This document shows, one piece after another, positions 7,495 to 14,289 of a DNA stretch of 17,268 nucleotides. Position 1 is the first letter of the stretch. Each line of letters opens with the position of its first letter. Source of the DNA: Candidatus Tectimicrobiota bacterium (GTDB lineage: Bacteria; UBA8248; JACPRG01); the NCBI GenBank assembly GCA_016190025.1, contig JACPRG010000089.1, positions 1 through 17,268 of the forward strand. Direction: 5' to 3'. Below the pieces are notes generated by a model. That model was not told where the DNA came from. It saw only the letters and a list, made by a program, of their open reading frames with translations, and searched no databases. The position numbers and the translations under genes were made by a program.

Positions 7495-9302
7495 ACCTCT
7501 CCCTCATCCGGAACTTCTCCATCATCGCCCACATCGATCACGGGAAGTCGACCCTGGCCGACCGGATGCTGGAGATCACCCAGACGGTGGCGGCCCGGGA
7601 GATGGTGGACCAGTACCTCGACTCGATGGACATCGAGCGCGAGCGGGGCATCACCATCAAGGCGCAGACGGCTCGGATGGTCTACCGGGCGAAGGACGGC
7701 CGGGAGTACGTCCTGAACCTCATCGACACACCGGGCCACGTGGACTTCAGCTACGAGGTCTCGCGCAGCCTGGCTGCCTGTGAGGGGGTCCTCCTGGTGG
7801 TGGACGCCGCCCAGGGGATCCAGGCCCAGACCCTGGCCAACGCCTACCTGGCCCTGGACGCCAACGTGGCCATCCTCCCCGTCCTGAACAAGATCGACCT
7901 GCCCACGGCCGACCCCGAGCGGGTGGCGCGCCAGATGATGGACCTCCTCGGCTCGAAGGAAGGGGAGATCCTCCGCGTGAGCGCCAAGGCGGGGTGGGGC
8001 GTCCCGGAGCTCATGGAGGCGATCATCCAGCGCATCGGGCCGCCCCAGAGCGACGGCCAAGCCCCCTTGAAGGCCCTCGTCTTCGACTCCTGGTTCGACC
8101 CGTACCGGGGGGCGGTCGTCCTGGTCCGGCTGTTCGACGGGGAGATCCGCCCCGGGATGAATATTGAAATGATGGTCACCGGCCAGCGCTACGAGGTGGA
8201 CGAGGTGGGCGTGCTCACGCCGGCGCTGCGGCCCGCCGAGGCGCTCTCGGCCGGGGAGGTGGGCTACGTGATGGCCGGCATCAAGGAAATTGGCGACGTC
8301 AAGGTGGGGGACACGGTCACGGAGGCCCGCCGGCCCACGGCCTCTCCGTTCCCGGGGTACAAGGAGCCCAAACCCATGGTGTTCTGCGGGCTCTATCCGG
8401 TGGAGGGGACCGATTTCGAGTCGCTCAAAGCGGCCCTGGAGAAGCTCCACCTCAACGATACGGCCTTCACCTATGAGCCGGAGACATCGGCGGCCCTGGG
8501 GTTCGGCTACCGGTGCGGCTTCCTGGGCCTGTTGCACATGGACGTCATCCGGGAGCGCCTGGAGAGGGAATACGACCTGACCCTCTTGACCACCTCCCCA
8601 ACCGTGGCCTTCCGGGTGACCACCACCGACGGGCAAACGACCTTCGTGAACAACCCCATCGGGCTCCCTCCGGTCGGCCGCATCGCCAAAATCGAGGAGC
8701 CCTACGTCCTGGGTTCCATCGTGGTCCCCTCCGAGTACCTGGGGGCCATCATGAGACTCTGCCAGGAGAAGCGGGGCATCCAGAGGCGGCTGGAATACCT
8801 GGACGCCCAGCTCGCCCTGCTGGAGTACGAGCTCCCCCTGTCGGAGATCCTCTTTGACTTTTACGACCGGCTGAAATCGGTCAGCCGGGGATACGCCTCG
8901 TTCGATTACGCGCCCTGCGATTTCCGGCCCTCGGACCTGGTGAAGCTGGACATCCTGCTGAACGCGGAGGCGGTGGACGCCCTCTCTTTGATCCTGCACA
9001 AGGAGAAGGCCTACTTTCACGGCCGGGCCCTGGTGGAGAAGATGCGGGACATCATCCCCCGGCAGCTGTTCGAGGTGGTGATCCAGGCGGCCATCGGCAG
9101 CCGGGTCATCGCCCGGGAAACCGTCAAGCCCCTCCGCAAGCACGTCACGGCCAAGTGCTACGGGGGGGACGTGACCCGCAAGCGCAAGCTCCTGGAGAAG
9201 CAGAAAGAAGGCAAGAAGCGGATGAAGCGGGTGGGGCGCGTGGAAGTGCCGCAAGAGGCCTTCATGGCGGTGCTGAACGTCTCGCAGGGCGCGTCGAGCT
9301 GA
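7491..9302 (+). CDS. lepA: Elongation factor 4 (LepA), ribosome-associated GTPase
   Basis: The 603-residue length is standard for LepA. Known role: a GTPase that binds ribosomes, affecting initiation and possibly back-translocation. GTP-binding motifs are AHIDHGKST (13-21), DTPGH (79-83) and NKID (133-136); the switch I region [11 protein letters not shown] (50-60) is present. Domains II and III follow, and the LepA-specific C-terminal domain ends in the basic stretch with [20 protein letters not shown] that defines the family. The ATG overlaps the isomerase stop and lacks a clear ribosome binding site, so it probably depends on translation of the preceding gene. lepA followed by lepB is a common bacterial order. 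Confidence 0.98.
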   Translation: MNLSLIRNFSIIAHIDHGKSTLADRMLEITQTVAAREMVDQYLDSMDIERERGITIKAQTARMVYRAKDGREYVLNLIDTPGHVDFSYEVSRSLAACEGVLLVVDAAQGIQAQTLANAYLALDANVAILPVLNKIDLPTADPERVARQMMDLLGSKEGEILRVSAKAGWGVPELMEAIIQRIGPPQSDGQAPLKALVFDSWFDPYRGAVVLVRLFDGEIRPGMNIEMMVTGQRYEVDEVGVLTPALRPAEALSAGEVGYVMAGIKEIGDVKVGDTVTEARRPTASPFPGYKEPKPMVFCGLYPVEGTDFESLKAALEKLHLNDTAFTYEPETSAALGFGYRCGFLGLLHMDVIRERLEREYDLTLLTTSPTVAFRVTTTDGQTTFVNNPIGLPPVGRIAKIEEPYVLGSIVVPSEYLGAIMRLCQEKRGIQRRLEYLDAQLALLEYELPLSEILFDFYDRLKSVSRGYASFDYAPCDFRPSDLVKLDILLNAEAVDALSLILHKEKAYFHGRALVEKMRDIIPRQLFEVVIQAAIGSRVIARETVKPLRKHVTAKCYGGDVTRKRKLLEKQKEGKKRMKRVGRVEVPQEAFMAVLNVSQGASS

Positions 9303-9338
9303 CGCGCCCGCCTCTCGCCCCCCGGGGCCGGAGAGCAG

Positions 9339-9344
9339 TATAAT
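9339..9344 (+). promoter_or_regulatory. Possible -10 element upstream of lepB
   Basis: A perfect TATAAT lies in the 144-base gap between lepA and lepB. No recognisable -35 hexamer sits 16-18 bases upstream (only a C-rich run) and there is no extended TG, so this may be chance or may need an activator. The gap otherwise shows no hairpin terminator. Confidence 0.25.
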
Positions 9345-9446
9345 GGCAACCCGGACCGAAAGGGAGCCCCCTGCGCCGGTGATCGCGGGCGCCAGCCTTT
9401 GAGCCCGGCGTGGCCCCTCACATTTCGCAGCGAGATCGGTGACGAC

Positions 9447-10208
9447 ATGGCAAAGGTGAACTCGTCCAAGGCTTTAGAGAAGCGCGCCCTCCCCTCCCAA
9501 CCGGAAAAGGTGAAGACCAAGAAGAGGAGCGTCCTGCGGGAATACACCGAGGCGATCCTCTTCGCTCTGCTCCTCGCGCTCTTTCTGAGGGCGTTCGTGG
9601 TCCAGGCGTTCAAGATCCCGTCGGGGTCCATGAAGGAGACCCTTCAGGTCGGCGACCACATCCTGGTCAACAAACTGCTCTACCGGACGTGGAACAAAGA
9701 AGACCTGGCGGAGATGTTCGAGGTCGTGCCCATCCTGGGGGACGCCATCCGGAGCCTGACCCACCTGCTCCCCTTCGATTACCACTTCCGGTTCAAGGAC
9801 GTGCAGCGCGGCAACGTCGTCGTCTTCAAGTTCCCCCGGGACGAGAGCCGGGACTTCATCAAGCGGGTCATCGGACTGCCGGGCGAGGTCGTGGAGGTCC
9901 GCGGCCGGGAGGTCCTGATCAACGGCAAGCCCCTCGATGAGCCCTACGCCAAGTACGACGAGGTGGGGGAACAGGGCGCCTTCCCGACGCGGGAGCGCTT
10001 CGGCCCGGTCCGCGTCCCCGACGGCCACCTCTTCATGATGGGGGACAACCGGGACAACTCGCTGGACAGCCGGGCCTGGGGATTTCTCAGCCTGGACAAG
10101 GTCCGGGGGGAGGCGTTCATCATCTACTGGTCCTGCAAAGAGCCCGGCCTTCCGTGCCTGCTCCCCCAAAACGTCCGCTGGGAGCGCTTCGGCCACCTGC
10201 TGTTCTGA
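9447..10208 (+). CDS. lepB: Signal peptidase I
   Basis: This 253-residue inner-membrane serine protease removes signal peptides from secreted proteins. A basic N-terminal stretch precedes a single transmembrane helix (about 35-52). The nucleophile is S61 in IPSGSM and the general base is K139 in DFIKRVIGLPG. The closing box GDNRDNSLDSR lies near residues 195-206. The ATG at 9447 has GGTGA a few bases upstream; an in-frame ATG at 9399 would add 16 residues not needed by the fold. An insert between the substrate-binding strand and the catalytic lysine (about residues 80-120) is longer than in minimal enzymes, as is usual in Gram-negative versions. This peptidase would process the exported HtrA proteins encoded nearby. 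Confidence 0.96.
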   Translation: MAKVNSSKALEKRALPSQPEKVKTKKRSVLREYTEAILFALLLALFLRAFVVQAFKIPSGSMKETLQVGDHILVNKLLYRTWNKEDLAEMFEVVPILGDAIRSLTHLLPFDYHFRFKDVQRGNVVVFKFPRDESRDFIKRVIGLPGEVVEVRGREVLINGKPLDEPYAKYDEVGEQGAFPTRERFGPVRVPDGHLFMMGDNRDNSLDSRAWGFLSLDKVRGEAFIIYWSCKEPGLPCLLPQNVRWERFGHLLF

Positions 10209-10236
10209 CGCCCAAAAGGCGCGCCGAGCGGGAAGG

Positions 10237-10253
10237 GGCCGGGAAAACCGGCC
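10237..10253. repeat. Perfect inverted repeat between lepB and the B12 promoter
   Basis: GGCCGG and CCGGCC flank a five-base GAAAA loop, giving a stable hairpin on either strand. It starts 28 bases after the lepB stop and ends one base before the -35 box of the next promoter. No U tract follows, so it is an atypical terminator at best; it could also be a protein-binding site. Confidence 0.4.
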
Positions 10254-10254
10254 G

Positions 10255-10283
10255 TTGACGGACGCGCCCCCATCGGTTACACT
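10255..10283 (+). promoter_or_regulatory. Sigma-70-type promoter of the btuFCD operon
   Basis: TTGACG (10255-10260) and TACACT (10278-10283) are separated by exactly 17 bases. The predicted start of transcription, near 10290, lies just upstream of the cobalamin riboswitch. This is one of the better promoter matches in the window. Confidence 0.65.
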
Positions 10284-10295
10284 GTATTTTGAGTT

Positions 10296-10460
10296 CGGCG
10301 GCGCGAGGGAACGCGGTGGGCCGGAACTTCGGCGAACCCGCGGCTGCCCCGCAACTGTGAACGGGGACGAAACCCGCAATCTGCCACTGCCCCATCACCC
10401 GATGAAAAGGGGCGGGAAGGCGCGGGAAGTAGGGCGATCCGTGAGCCAGGAGACCTCGGC
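10296..10460 (+). ncRNA. Cobalamin riboswitch 1 (aptamer)
   Basis: The leader holds the conserved cobalamin-riboswitch blocks in order: GGGAACGCGGTG at 10307-10318, the CGGCTGCCCCGCAACTGTGA block at 10341-10360, GCCACTG at 10383-10389, GGGAAGG near 10414-10420, and the B12 box AGCCAGGAGACC at 10444-10455. Helix P1 can form between CGAGG (10304-10308) and CCUCG (10454-10458). The class binds adenosyl- or hydroxo-cobalamin and lowers expression of downstream uptake genes. It is almost identical to a second copy 3.8 kb downstream, apart from a 13-base extension around 10394-10410. Confidence 0.97.
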
Positions 10461-10468
10461 CGGCGAAA

Positions 10469-10502
10469 CCTGCGGGAATCCTCCCGAGGGGGAGAAAGCA
10501 GG
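10469..10502 (+). promoter_or_regulatory. Riboswitch 1 expression platform: hairpin hiding the btuF ribosome binding site
   Basis: An outer helix CCUGC (10469-10473)/GCAGG (10498-10502) encloses an inner helix CUCCC (10481-10485)/GGGAG (10490-10494) with a GAGG loop. The 3' strands contain the purine-rich ribosome binding site just before the TTG at 10505. No U tract follows, so control is probably of translation rather than termination. The loop sequence CGAGG repeats the 5' strand of P1. Confidence 0.65.
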
Positions 10503-10504
10503 AA

Positions 10505-11434
10505 TTGTCCGAGAACCCGAGTCCCAGCGCCCCACAGGGCACACGATCCCTATTCCGAGGCCCCCGGCGGGCCGCCTCTTTCGGGGGGACGGCGCTTCTC
10601 CTCTTCTGGGCCGCCCTGAACCTTCACCGCTCGATCCAATCGCTCCCCCCCGTCTGCGCTCCGTCCCCCTCCAAGCCTTCCCGGATCGTGAGCCTCAGCC
10701 TGGGGGCGGATGAGATCCTGCTGGACCTGGTGCGCCCCGAGCGCATCGCGGCCCTGACCTACCTCTCGGCGAACCCCGAGTTTTCCAACGTAGCGGACCG
10801 CGCCCGCTCCCTTCCCCGCCACTCGGCGGGGAGCATCGAGGAAGTGGCGCGCCTGCGTCCGGACCTCATCCTGGCCTCCACGTTCAACGACCCCGGGAAG
10901 GTGGAATCCCTCCGGGCGCTCGGCTGCCGGGTGGTCACCCTCTCCGGGTTCGATTCCCTCGACGGGGTCCGGAAAAACGTGCGGCAAGTCGCCGCCGCCG
11001 TCGGGGAGGCGGAGCGGGGCCGGGAGGTCCTGGAACGGATGGAGCAGACACTGGAGGAGGCGGCCCGGCTTCACCGGGAGGGGGCCAGGAAGCCGCGCGT
11101 CCTCTTTGCCGGTCCGGGAGGCCACACCCAGGGACGCGGGACGACCGTGGACGACCTCATCCGCAGGGCCGGCGGGGTGAACGTGGCCGCCGAAAGGCTC
11201 TCCGGGATCGGCAGGCTGACCTCGGAGGAAACGCTCTCCCTGAAGCCCGACGTCCTCTTGAGGATCTCCTTCACGCCCCTCGACCCCCTCCTGATGGAGC
11301 TTTTCCGCGCGGCCGGAAGGCGGCCGGGGCCGGCGGAGGTGGTGATGCCCTCCAGGCTCCTCACCTCCGTCTCCCCCAGCGCGGCCCGCGCGGTCCGCGT
11401 CCTGGCGGGCAAGCTCCGGGAGGCTGCCCCGTGA
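10505..11434 (+). CDS. btuF: Cobalamin ABC transporter, periplasmic binding protein (BtuF-like)
   Basis: The 309-residue protein has an uncleaved-looking or signal-type hydrophobic segment (about 26-40) and a class III periplasmic binding fold (TroA/BtuF type). The first lobe starts at RIVSLSLGADEILLDL (60-75), with E70 where BtuF has the glutamate that docks to BtuC arginines. The line LRPDLILAST and the second-lobe SEETLSLKPDVLLR are typical. The start is a TTG placed about ten bases after GGGGGAG; a rare start codon may lower expression. It lies directly downstream of the cobalamin riboswitch, which supports B12 rather than siderophore as ligand. No lipobox is seen. The stop overlaps the next start (GTGA). 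Confidence 0.85.
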   Translation: MSENPSPSAPQGTRSLFRGPRRAASFGGTALLLFWAALNLHRSIQSLPPVCAPSPSKPSRIVSLSLGADEILLDLVRPERIAALTYLSANPEFSNVADRARSLPRHSAGSIEEVARLRPDLILASTFNDPGKVESLRALGCRVVTLSGFDSLDGVRKNVRQVAAAVGEAERGREVLERMEQTLEEAARLHREGARKPRVLFAGPGGHTQGRGTTVDDLIRRAGGVNVAAERLSGIGRLTSEETLSLKPDVLLRISFTPLDPLLMELFRAAGRRPGPAEVVMPSRLLTSVSPSAARAVRVLAGKLREAAP

Positions 11435-12447
11435 AAACCCACGCCCTCTGGCTGGGCCTGGCCGCCCTGGCGGGGGTGATCCTCCTCGGGGTCGCCAGCG
11501 GCCCCGTGCCCATCGACCTCGGCAAGACGGTCAAGACCCTGCTCTGGGCCATCGGCTTCCCGGTGAACTCCGGGGCGACCCCGGAGGAGACGGCCATTCT
11601 TCTGCGGCTCCGGCTCCCCCGCGCGCTCAAGGCGGTCCTCGTGGGAGGGGGGCTCGCGGTCTGCGGGGTCTGGATGCAGGCCGCGTTCCGGAACCCGCTG
11701 GCGGACCCGGCGCTCCTGGGGGTCTCGGCCGGGGGAGGGCTGGCGGCCGTCCTGGCCATCTTCCTGGGGCTCGCCTTCGCGGGGCCCTGGACCACGCCCC
11801 TCATGGCCGCCCTGGGGGGCTGGGGCATCTCCGTCCTCGTCCTGGCCCTGGGACACGCGCGGCGCGAGGAGCACCTGCTGGTCCTGCTCCTGGCAGGGCT
11901 CGCCGTCAACTCCCTGTGCGGCGCCCTCATCTCGCTGACCCTTCTCCACACGAGCCAGGTCGAGGGGCTGCGGGCCATCCTGTTCTGGCTGGCAGGGGAC
12001 CTGGAGGTCCGGGGCTGGACGGAGGTCGGCGTGCTGGCGGCCTTCGTTCTGGCGGGCGTCGTCCCCACCCTTTGGGCCGGACGGGCGATGAACCTCCTGC
12101 TGCTGGGCGAGGACGAAGCCCGGAGCCTCGGCCTTCCGGTCCGGCGGTTCCGGTGGGTCCTGTTGGGGCTGAACGGCCTGGTGACCGGGGCGACCGTGGC
12201 CTTCAGCGGGATCATCGGATTCGTGGGGCTCATGGTCCCCCACATGGCGCGCGGGGTGGTCGGGCCGGACCACCGCCGTCTCCTGCCGGCCAGCTTTCTG
12301 GGAGGGGGCGTCCTCCTGGGCCTGGCGGACTGGCTCTCGCGGATCGCCGCCCGGCCCTACGACCTCCGGGTGGGCGTCCTCATGGCGCTCCTGGGCGCCC
12401 CCGCCTTCCTGGTCCTTCTACTCCGGCACAGGGAGGTGCGGGGATGA
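11431..12447 (+). CDS. btuC: Cobalamin ABC transporter permease (FecCD/BtuC family)
   Basis: A very hydrophobic 338-residue protein with about nine or ten membrane helices. It forms the inner-membrane channel for corrinoid import as a homodimer with two BtuD ATPases. Family landmarks are the NPLADPALLGVSAGGGLA stretch (about 89-106), the cytoplasmic coupling region around LGEDEARSLGLPV, and GFVGLMVPHMAR (about 266-277). The GTG start overlaps the btuF stop and has GGGAGG eight bases upstream; its own stop overlaps btuD (ATGA). By sequence alone it could transport heme or siderophores; the riboswitch and neighbours decide for B12. Confidence 0.9.
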   Translation: MKTHALWLGLAALAGVILLGVASGPVPIDLGKTVKTLLWAIGFPVNSGATPEETAILLRLRLPRALKAVLVGGGLAVCGVWMQAAFRNPLADPALLGVSAGGGLAAVLAIFLGLAFAGPWTTPLMAALGGWGISVLVLALGHARREEHLLVLLLAGLAVNSLCGALISLTLLHTSQVEGLRAILFWLAGDLEVRGWTEVGVLAAFVLAGVVPTLWAGRAMNLLLLGEDEARSLGLPVRRFRWVLLGLNGLVTGATVAFSGIIGFVGLMVPHMARGVVGPDHRRLLPASFLGGGVLLGLADWLSRIAARPYDLRVGVLMALLGAPAFLVLLLRHREVRG

Positions 12448-13241
12448 ACGGCGGCCGGGGGCTCGTCGTCCGGGGGATCTCCGCATCCCTGGGGAGGAGG
12501 GCCGTCCTCCGGGACGTGAGCCTCGCGGTCACTCCCGGCCGGACGGTCGCGGTCGTCGGCCCGAACGGCGCCGGGAAGACGAGCCTGCTGCGGTGCCTGG
12601 CGGGACTGCTGCGGCCCTCTTCGGGGTCGGCCTCTCTCGGCGGCCGGGACCTGCTCTCTCTGGGGGACCGGGAGCGCGCCCGCTGGGTGGCGTACCTCCC
12701 GCAGCAGGCCCACGTCACCTTCCCCTTCACCGCCCTCGAAGTCGTCCTGATGGGGAGGCACCCCCACCTGGGGTGGCGGGACGCCGAATCCCCCAAAGAC
12801 TTCGACATCGCGCGGGAGGCCCTGGAGGAGACCGGCGCCCTCGCCCTCTCCAACCGGCCGGTGACGCAGCTCTCCGGGGGGGAGAGGCGGCGGGTCTTCT
12901 TCGCCCGGGCACTGGCCCAGCAGCCCCGCCTCCTCCTTCTGGACGAGCCCACGGCCGACCAGGACCTTCATCACGCGCTCCTTTTGCTCGAGCGCGCCCG
13001 CCGCGGCGCGGATACGTGCGTGGTGGCCGTCCTCCACGACCTGAACCTGGCGGGGCGCTTCGCCGACCGCATGCTTCTTCTCCACGAGGGGCGGATCGCC
13101 GCGGAAGGCGAGCCTTCCGAGGTCCTCGTCCCCGAGGTCCTCGGCCCGGTCTACCGGGTCGCCGTCTCCGTCATCGCGGACGGGAAGCGCCGGATGGTGA
13201 TACCCGAGCGGCCGCCGGGGCCGAAGGGGGAGACGGCGTGA
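12444..13241 (+). CDS. btuD: Cobalamin ABC transporter ATP-binding protein
   Basis: The 265-residue ATPase powers the BtuC permease from the cytoplasmic side. All nucleotide-binding motifs are intact: Walker A GPNGAGKT (39-46), Q-loop LPQQ (85-88), signature LSGGE (143-147), Walker B LLLLDE (163-168), and the switch histidine H198 in VLHDL. A good ribosome binding site (GGGAGG) precedes the ATG, which overlaps the btuC stop. The sequence fits the BtuD/FhuC/HmuV group; the family alone does not tell these substrates apart. Confidence 0.92.
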   Translation: MNGGRGLVVRGISASLGRRAVLRDVSLAVTPGRTVAVVGPNGAGKTSLLRCLAGLLRPSSGSASLGGRDLLSLGDRERARWVAYLPQQAHVTFPFTALEVVLMGRHPHLGWRDAESPKDFDIAREALEETGALALSNRPVTQLSGGERRRVFFARALAQQPRLLLLDEPTADQDLHHALLLLERARRGADTCVVAVLHDLNLAGRFADRMLLLHEGRIAAEGEPSEVLVPEVLGPVYRVAVSVIADGKRRMVIPERPPGPKGETA

Positions 13242-13264
13242 GGCCGGAGAGGGGAAGTTCAACC

Positions 13265-14023
13265 GTGGGGAAAAAGGAAAAGATCGTCCTCTCGTGGAGC
13301 GGGGGGAAGGACAGCGCGCTGGCCCTCTTCGAACTCCGCCGGAGCGGCCGTTACGAGATCCACTCCCTGCTGACGACGGTCGCCGGGGGGTATGACCGCG
13401 TCAGCCACCACGGCGTGCGCGCGGAGTTGCTGGAGCGGCAGGCGGCGGCCGTCGGGGCGCCGCTTCACAAGCTCTACCTCCCCGCGGACCGGTGCAGCAA
13501 CCAGGACTACGAGGCCGCGATGGAAGAGGCGATGCTCGGGTACAAAGAGGACGGCGTGCGGACCGTCGCGTTCGGGGACATTTTCCTGCGGGACCTGCGC
13601 GAGTACCGCGAGCGCAACCTGGCGAAGGTCGGCATGAGCGCCCTCTTCCCCATCTGGGGACGCGACACGGCCGAGATGGCGCGGACGTTCATCGGCCTGG
13701 GCTTCAAGGCGTACCTCTGCTGCGTGGACGCCCGGAAGCTGGGAGAGGGCTTCGCCGGCCGCGCGATGGACGCCGACCTGGTCCGCGACCTGCCCGAGGG
13801 CGTCGACCCGTGCGGAGAGAACGGGGAGTTCCACTCCTTCGTCTACGATGGACCGGTTTTCCGCCGGCCCGTCGGCGTCGGCGTCGGCGAGGTGGTGTTG
13901 AGGGACGTTCGCTACTTCGCCGACCTGCTCCCCGTCGACGCCTTGCCCGTCAGCCCCCCGCGGGCCGCGTCCGCCGAAAAAACCGGCAACCCGAACGGGA
14001 ACAAAGGAGCGCCGAGATGCTGA
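13265..14023 (+). CDS. DUF71/COG2102 PP-loop ATPase (diphthine-ammonia ligase family, B12-associated branch)
   Basis: The 252-residue protein has the N-type ATP pyrophosphatase loop SWSGGKDSA (10-18) at its start and the DUF71 hallmark GENGEFHSFVYDGPVF (184-199). In archaea and eukaryotes this family includes Dph6, which amidates diphthine on elongation factor 2. Bacteria lack diphthamide, and a comparative-genomic study of DUF71 predicted that a bacterial branch acts in B12 salvage. The place here fits that prediction: 23 bases after btuD and just before a second B12 riboswitch. I infer an ATP-dependent amidation or adenylation of a corrinoid side chain, but the reaction is unproven. The GTG at 13265 has GAGAGGGGAAG upstream. 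The last 25 or so residues are low-complexity and probably disordered. Confidence 0.85.
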   Translation: MGKKEKIVLSWSGGKDSALALFELRRSGRYEIHSLLTTVAGGYDRVSHHGVRAELLERQAAAVGAPLHKLYLPADRCSNQDYEAAMEEAMLGYKEDGVRTVAFGDIFLRDLREYRERNLAKVGMSALFPIWGRDTAEMARTFIGLGFKAYLCCVDARKLGEGFAGRAMDADLVRDLPEGVDPCGENGEFHSFVYDGPVFRRPVGVGVGEVVLRDVRYFADLLPVDALPVSPPRAASAEKTGNPNGNKGAPRC

Positions 14024-14058
14024 ACGAACGCCTTCCTCACACGCGCAGGGAATGACGC

Positions 14059-14089
14059 CTTGCCACGATTTGCCGGACGCAAGTTTTTT
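14059..14089 (+). terminator. Possible weak terminator upstream of riboswitch 2
   Basis: CTTGC (14059-14063) can pair with GCAAG (14079-14083), followed directly by six T residues (14084-14089). The stem is only five pairs with a 15-base loop; a four-pair alternative TTGC/GCAA with a small loop ends at almost the same point. It would separate the btuFCD-DUF71 transcript from the btuB leader, but strength is doubtful. Confidence 0.35.
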
Positions 14090-14094
14090 CCGGG

Positions 14095-14247
14095 GTCGGA
14101 ACGAGGGAACGCGGTGGGCCGGAACTTCGGCGAACCCGCGGCTGCCCCGCAACTGTGGACGGGGACGAAACCCGCAATCCGCCACTGCCCCAACGGGCGG
14201 GAAGGCGCGGGGAGTAGGACGATCCGTGAGCCAGGAGACCTCCTCGA
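14095..14247 (+). ncRNA. Cobalamin riboswitch 2 (aptamer)
   Basis: This is the same element as at 10296-10460. The 56 bases 14102-14157 are identical to 10304-10359, including GGGAACGCGGTG and the GCCCCGCAACTGT block, and the B12 box with its flanks (14226-14242) is also identical. Across the shared core I count four substitutions and one 13-base gap. P1 can form between CGAGG (14102-14106) and either CCUC (14239-14242) or CCUCG (14242-14246). It controls the BtuB-like receptor. No convincing separate promoter is seen between 14024 and 14095. Confidence 0.97.
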
Positions 14248-14253
14248 CCCCAC

Positions 14254-14282
14254 CTCCAAGTTTCTTTCCGAGGGGAAAGGAG
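14254..14282 (+). promoter_or_regulatory. Riboswitch 2 expression platform: hairpin hiding the btuB ribosome binding site
   Basis: An outer helix CUCC (14254-14257)/GGAG (14279-14282) encloses an inner helix UUUCC (14265-14269)/GGAAA (14274-14278) with a GAGG loop. The strong ribosome binding site AAGGAG (14277-14282), seven bases before the GTG, is wholly inside the 3' strands. There is no following U run, so translation is the likely control point. The layout and loop match riboswitch 1 although the stems differ. Confidence 0.65.
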
Positions 14283-14289
14283 CAAGACC

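Noticed and set aside
7401..9254. 617-codon minus-strand open frame opposite lepA
   Set aside because: It lies entirely opposite the highly conserved lepA gene, is rich in His, Asp, Gly and Val, and shows no domain; it is a codon-bias shadow.
10209..10290. Small gene between lepB and riboswitch 1
   Set aside because: No start with a ribosome binding site was found; the stretch is explained by the inverted repeat and promoter.
11071..12273. Long minus-strand open frame opposite btuF and btuC
   Set aside because: Its composition (Gln, Arg, Pro, Gly, Asp) mirrors the hydrophobic permease on the other strand, and no ribosome binding site or family motif is present.
12593..13264. Extended N-terminus of the DUF71 frame running back through btuD
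   Set aside because: The upstream part is an out-of-frame reading of btuD; the family starts at the PP-loop just after the GTG at 13265, which has a ribosome binding site.
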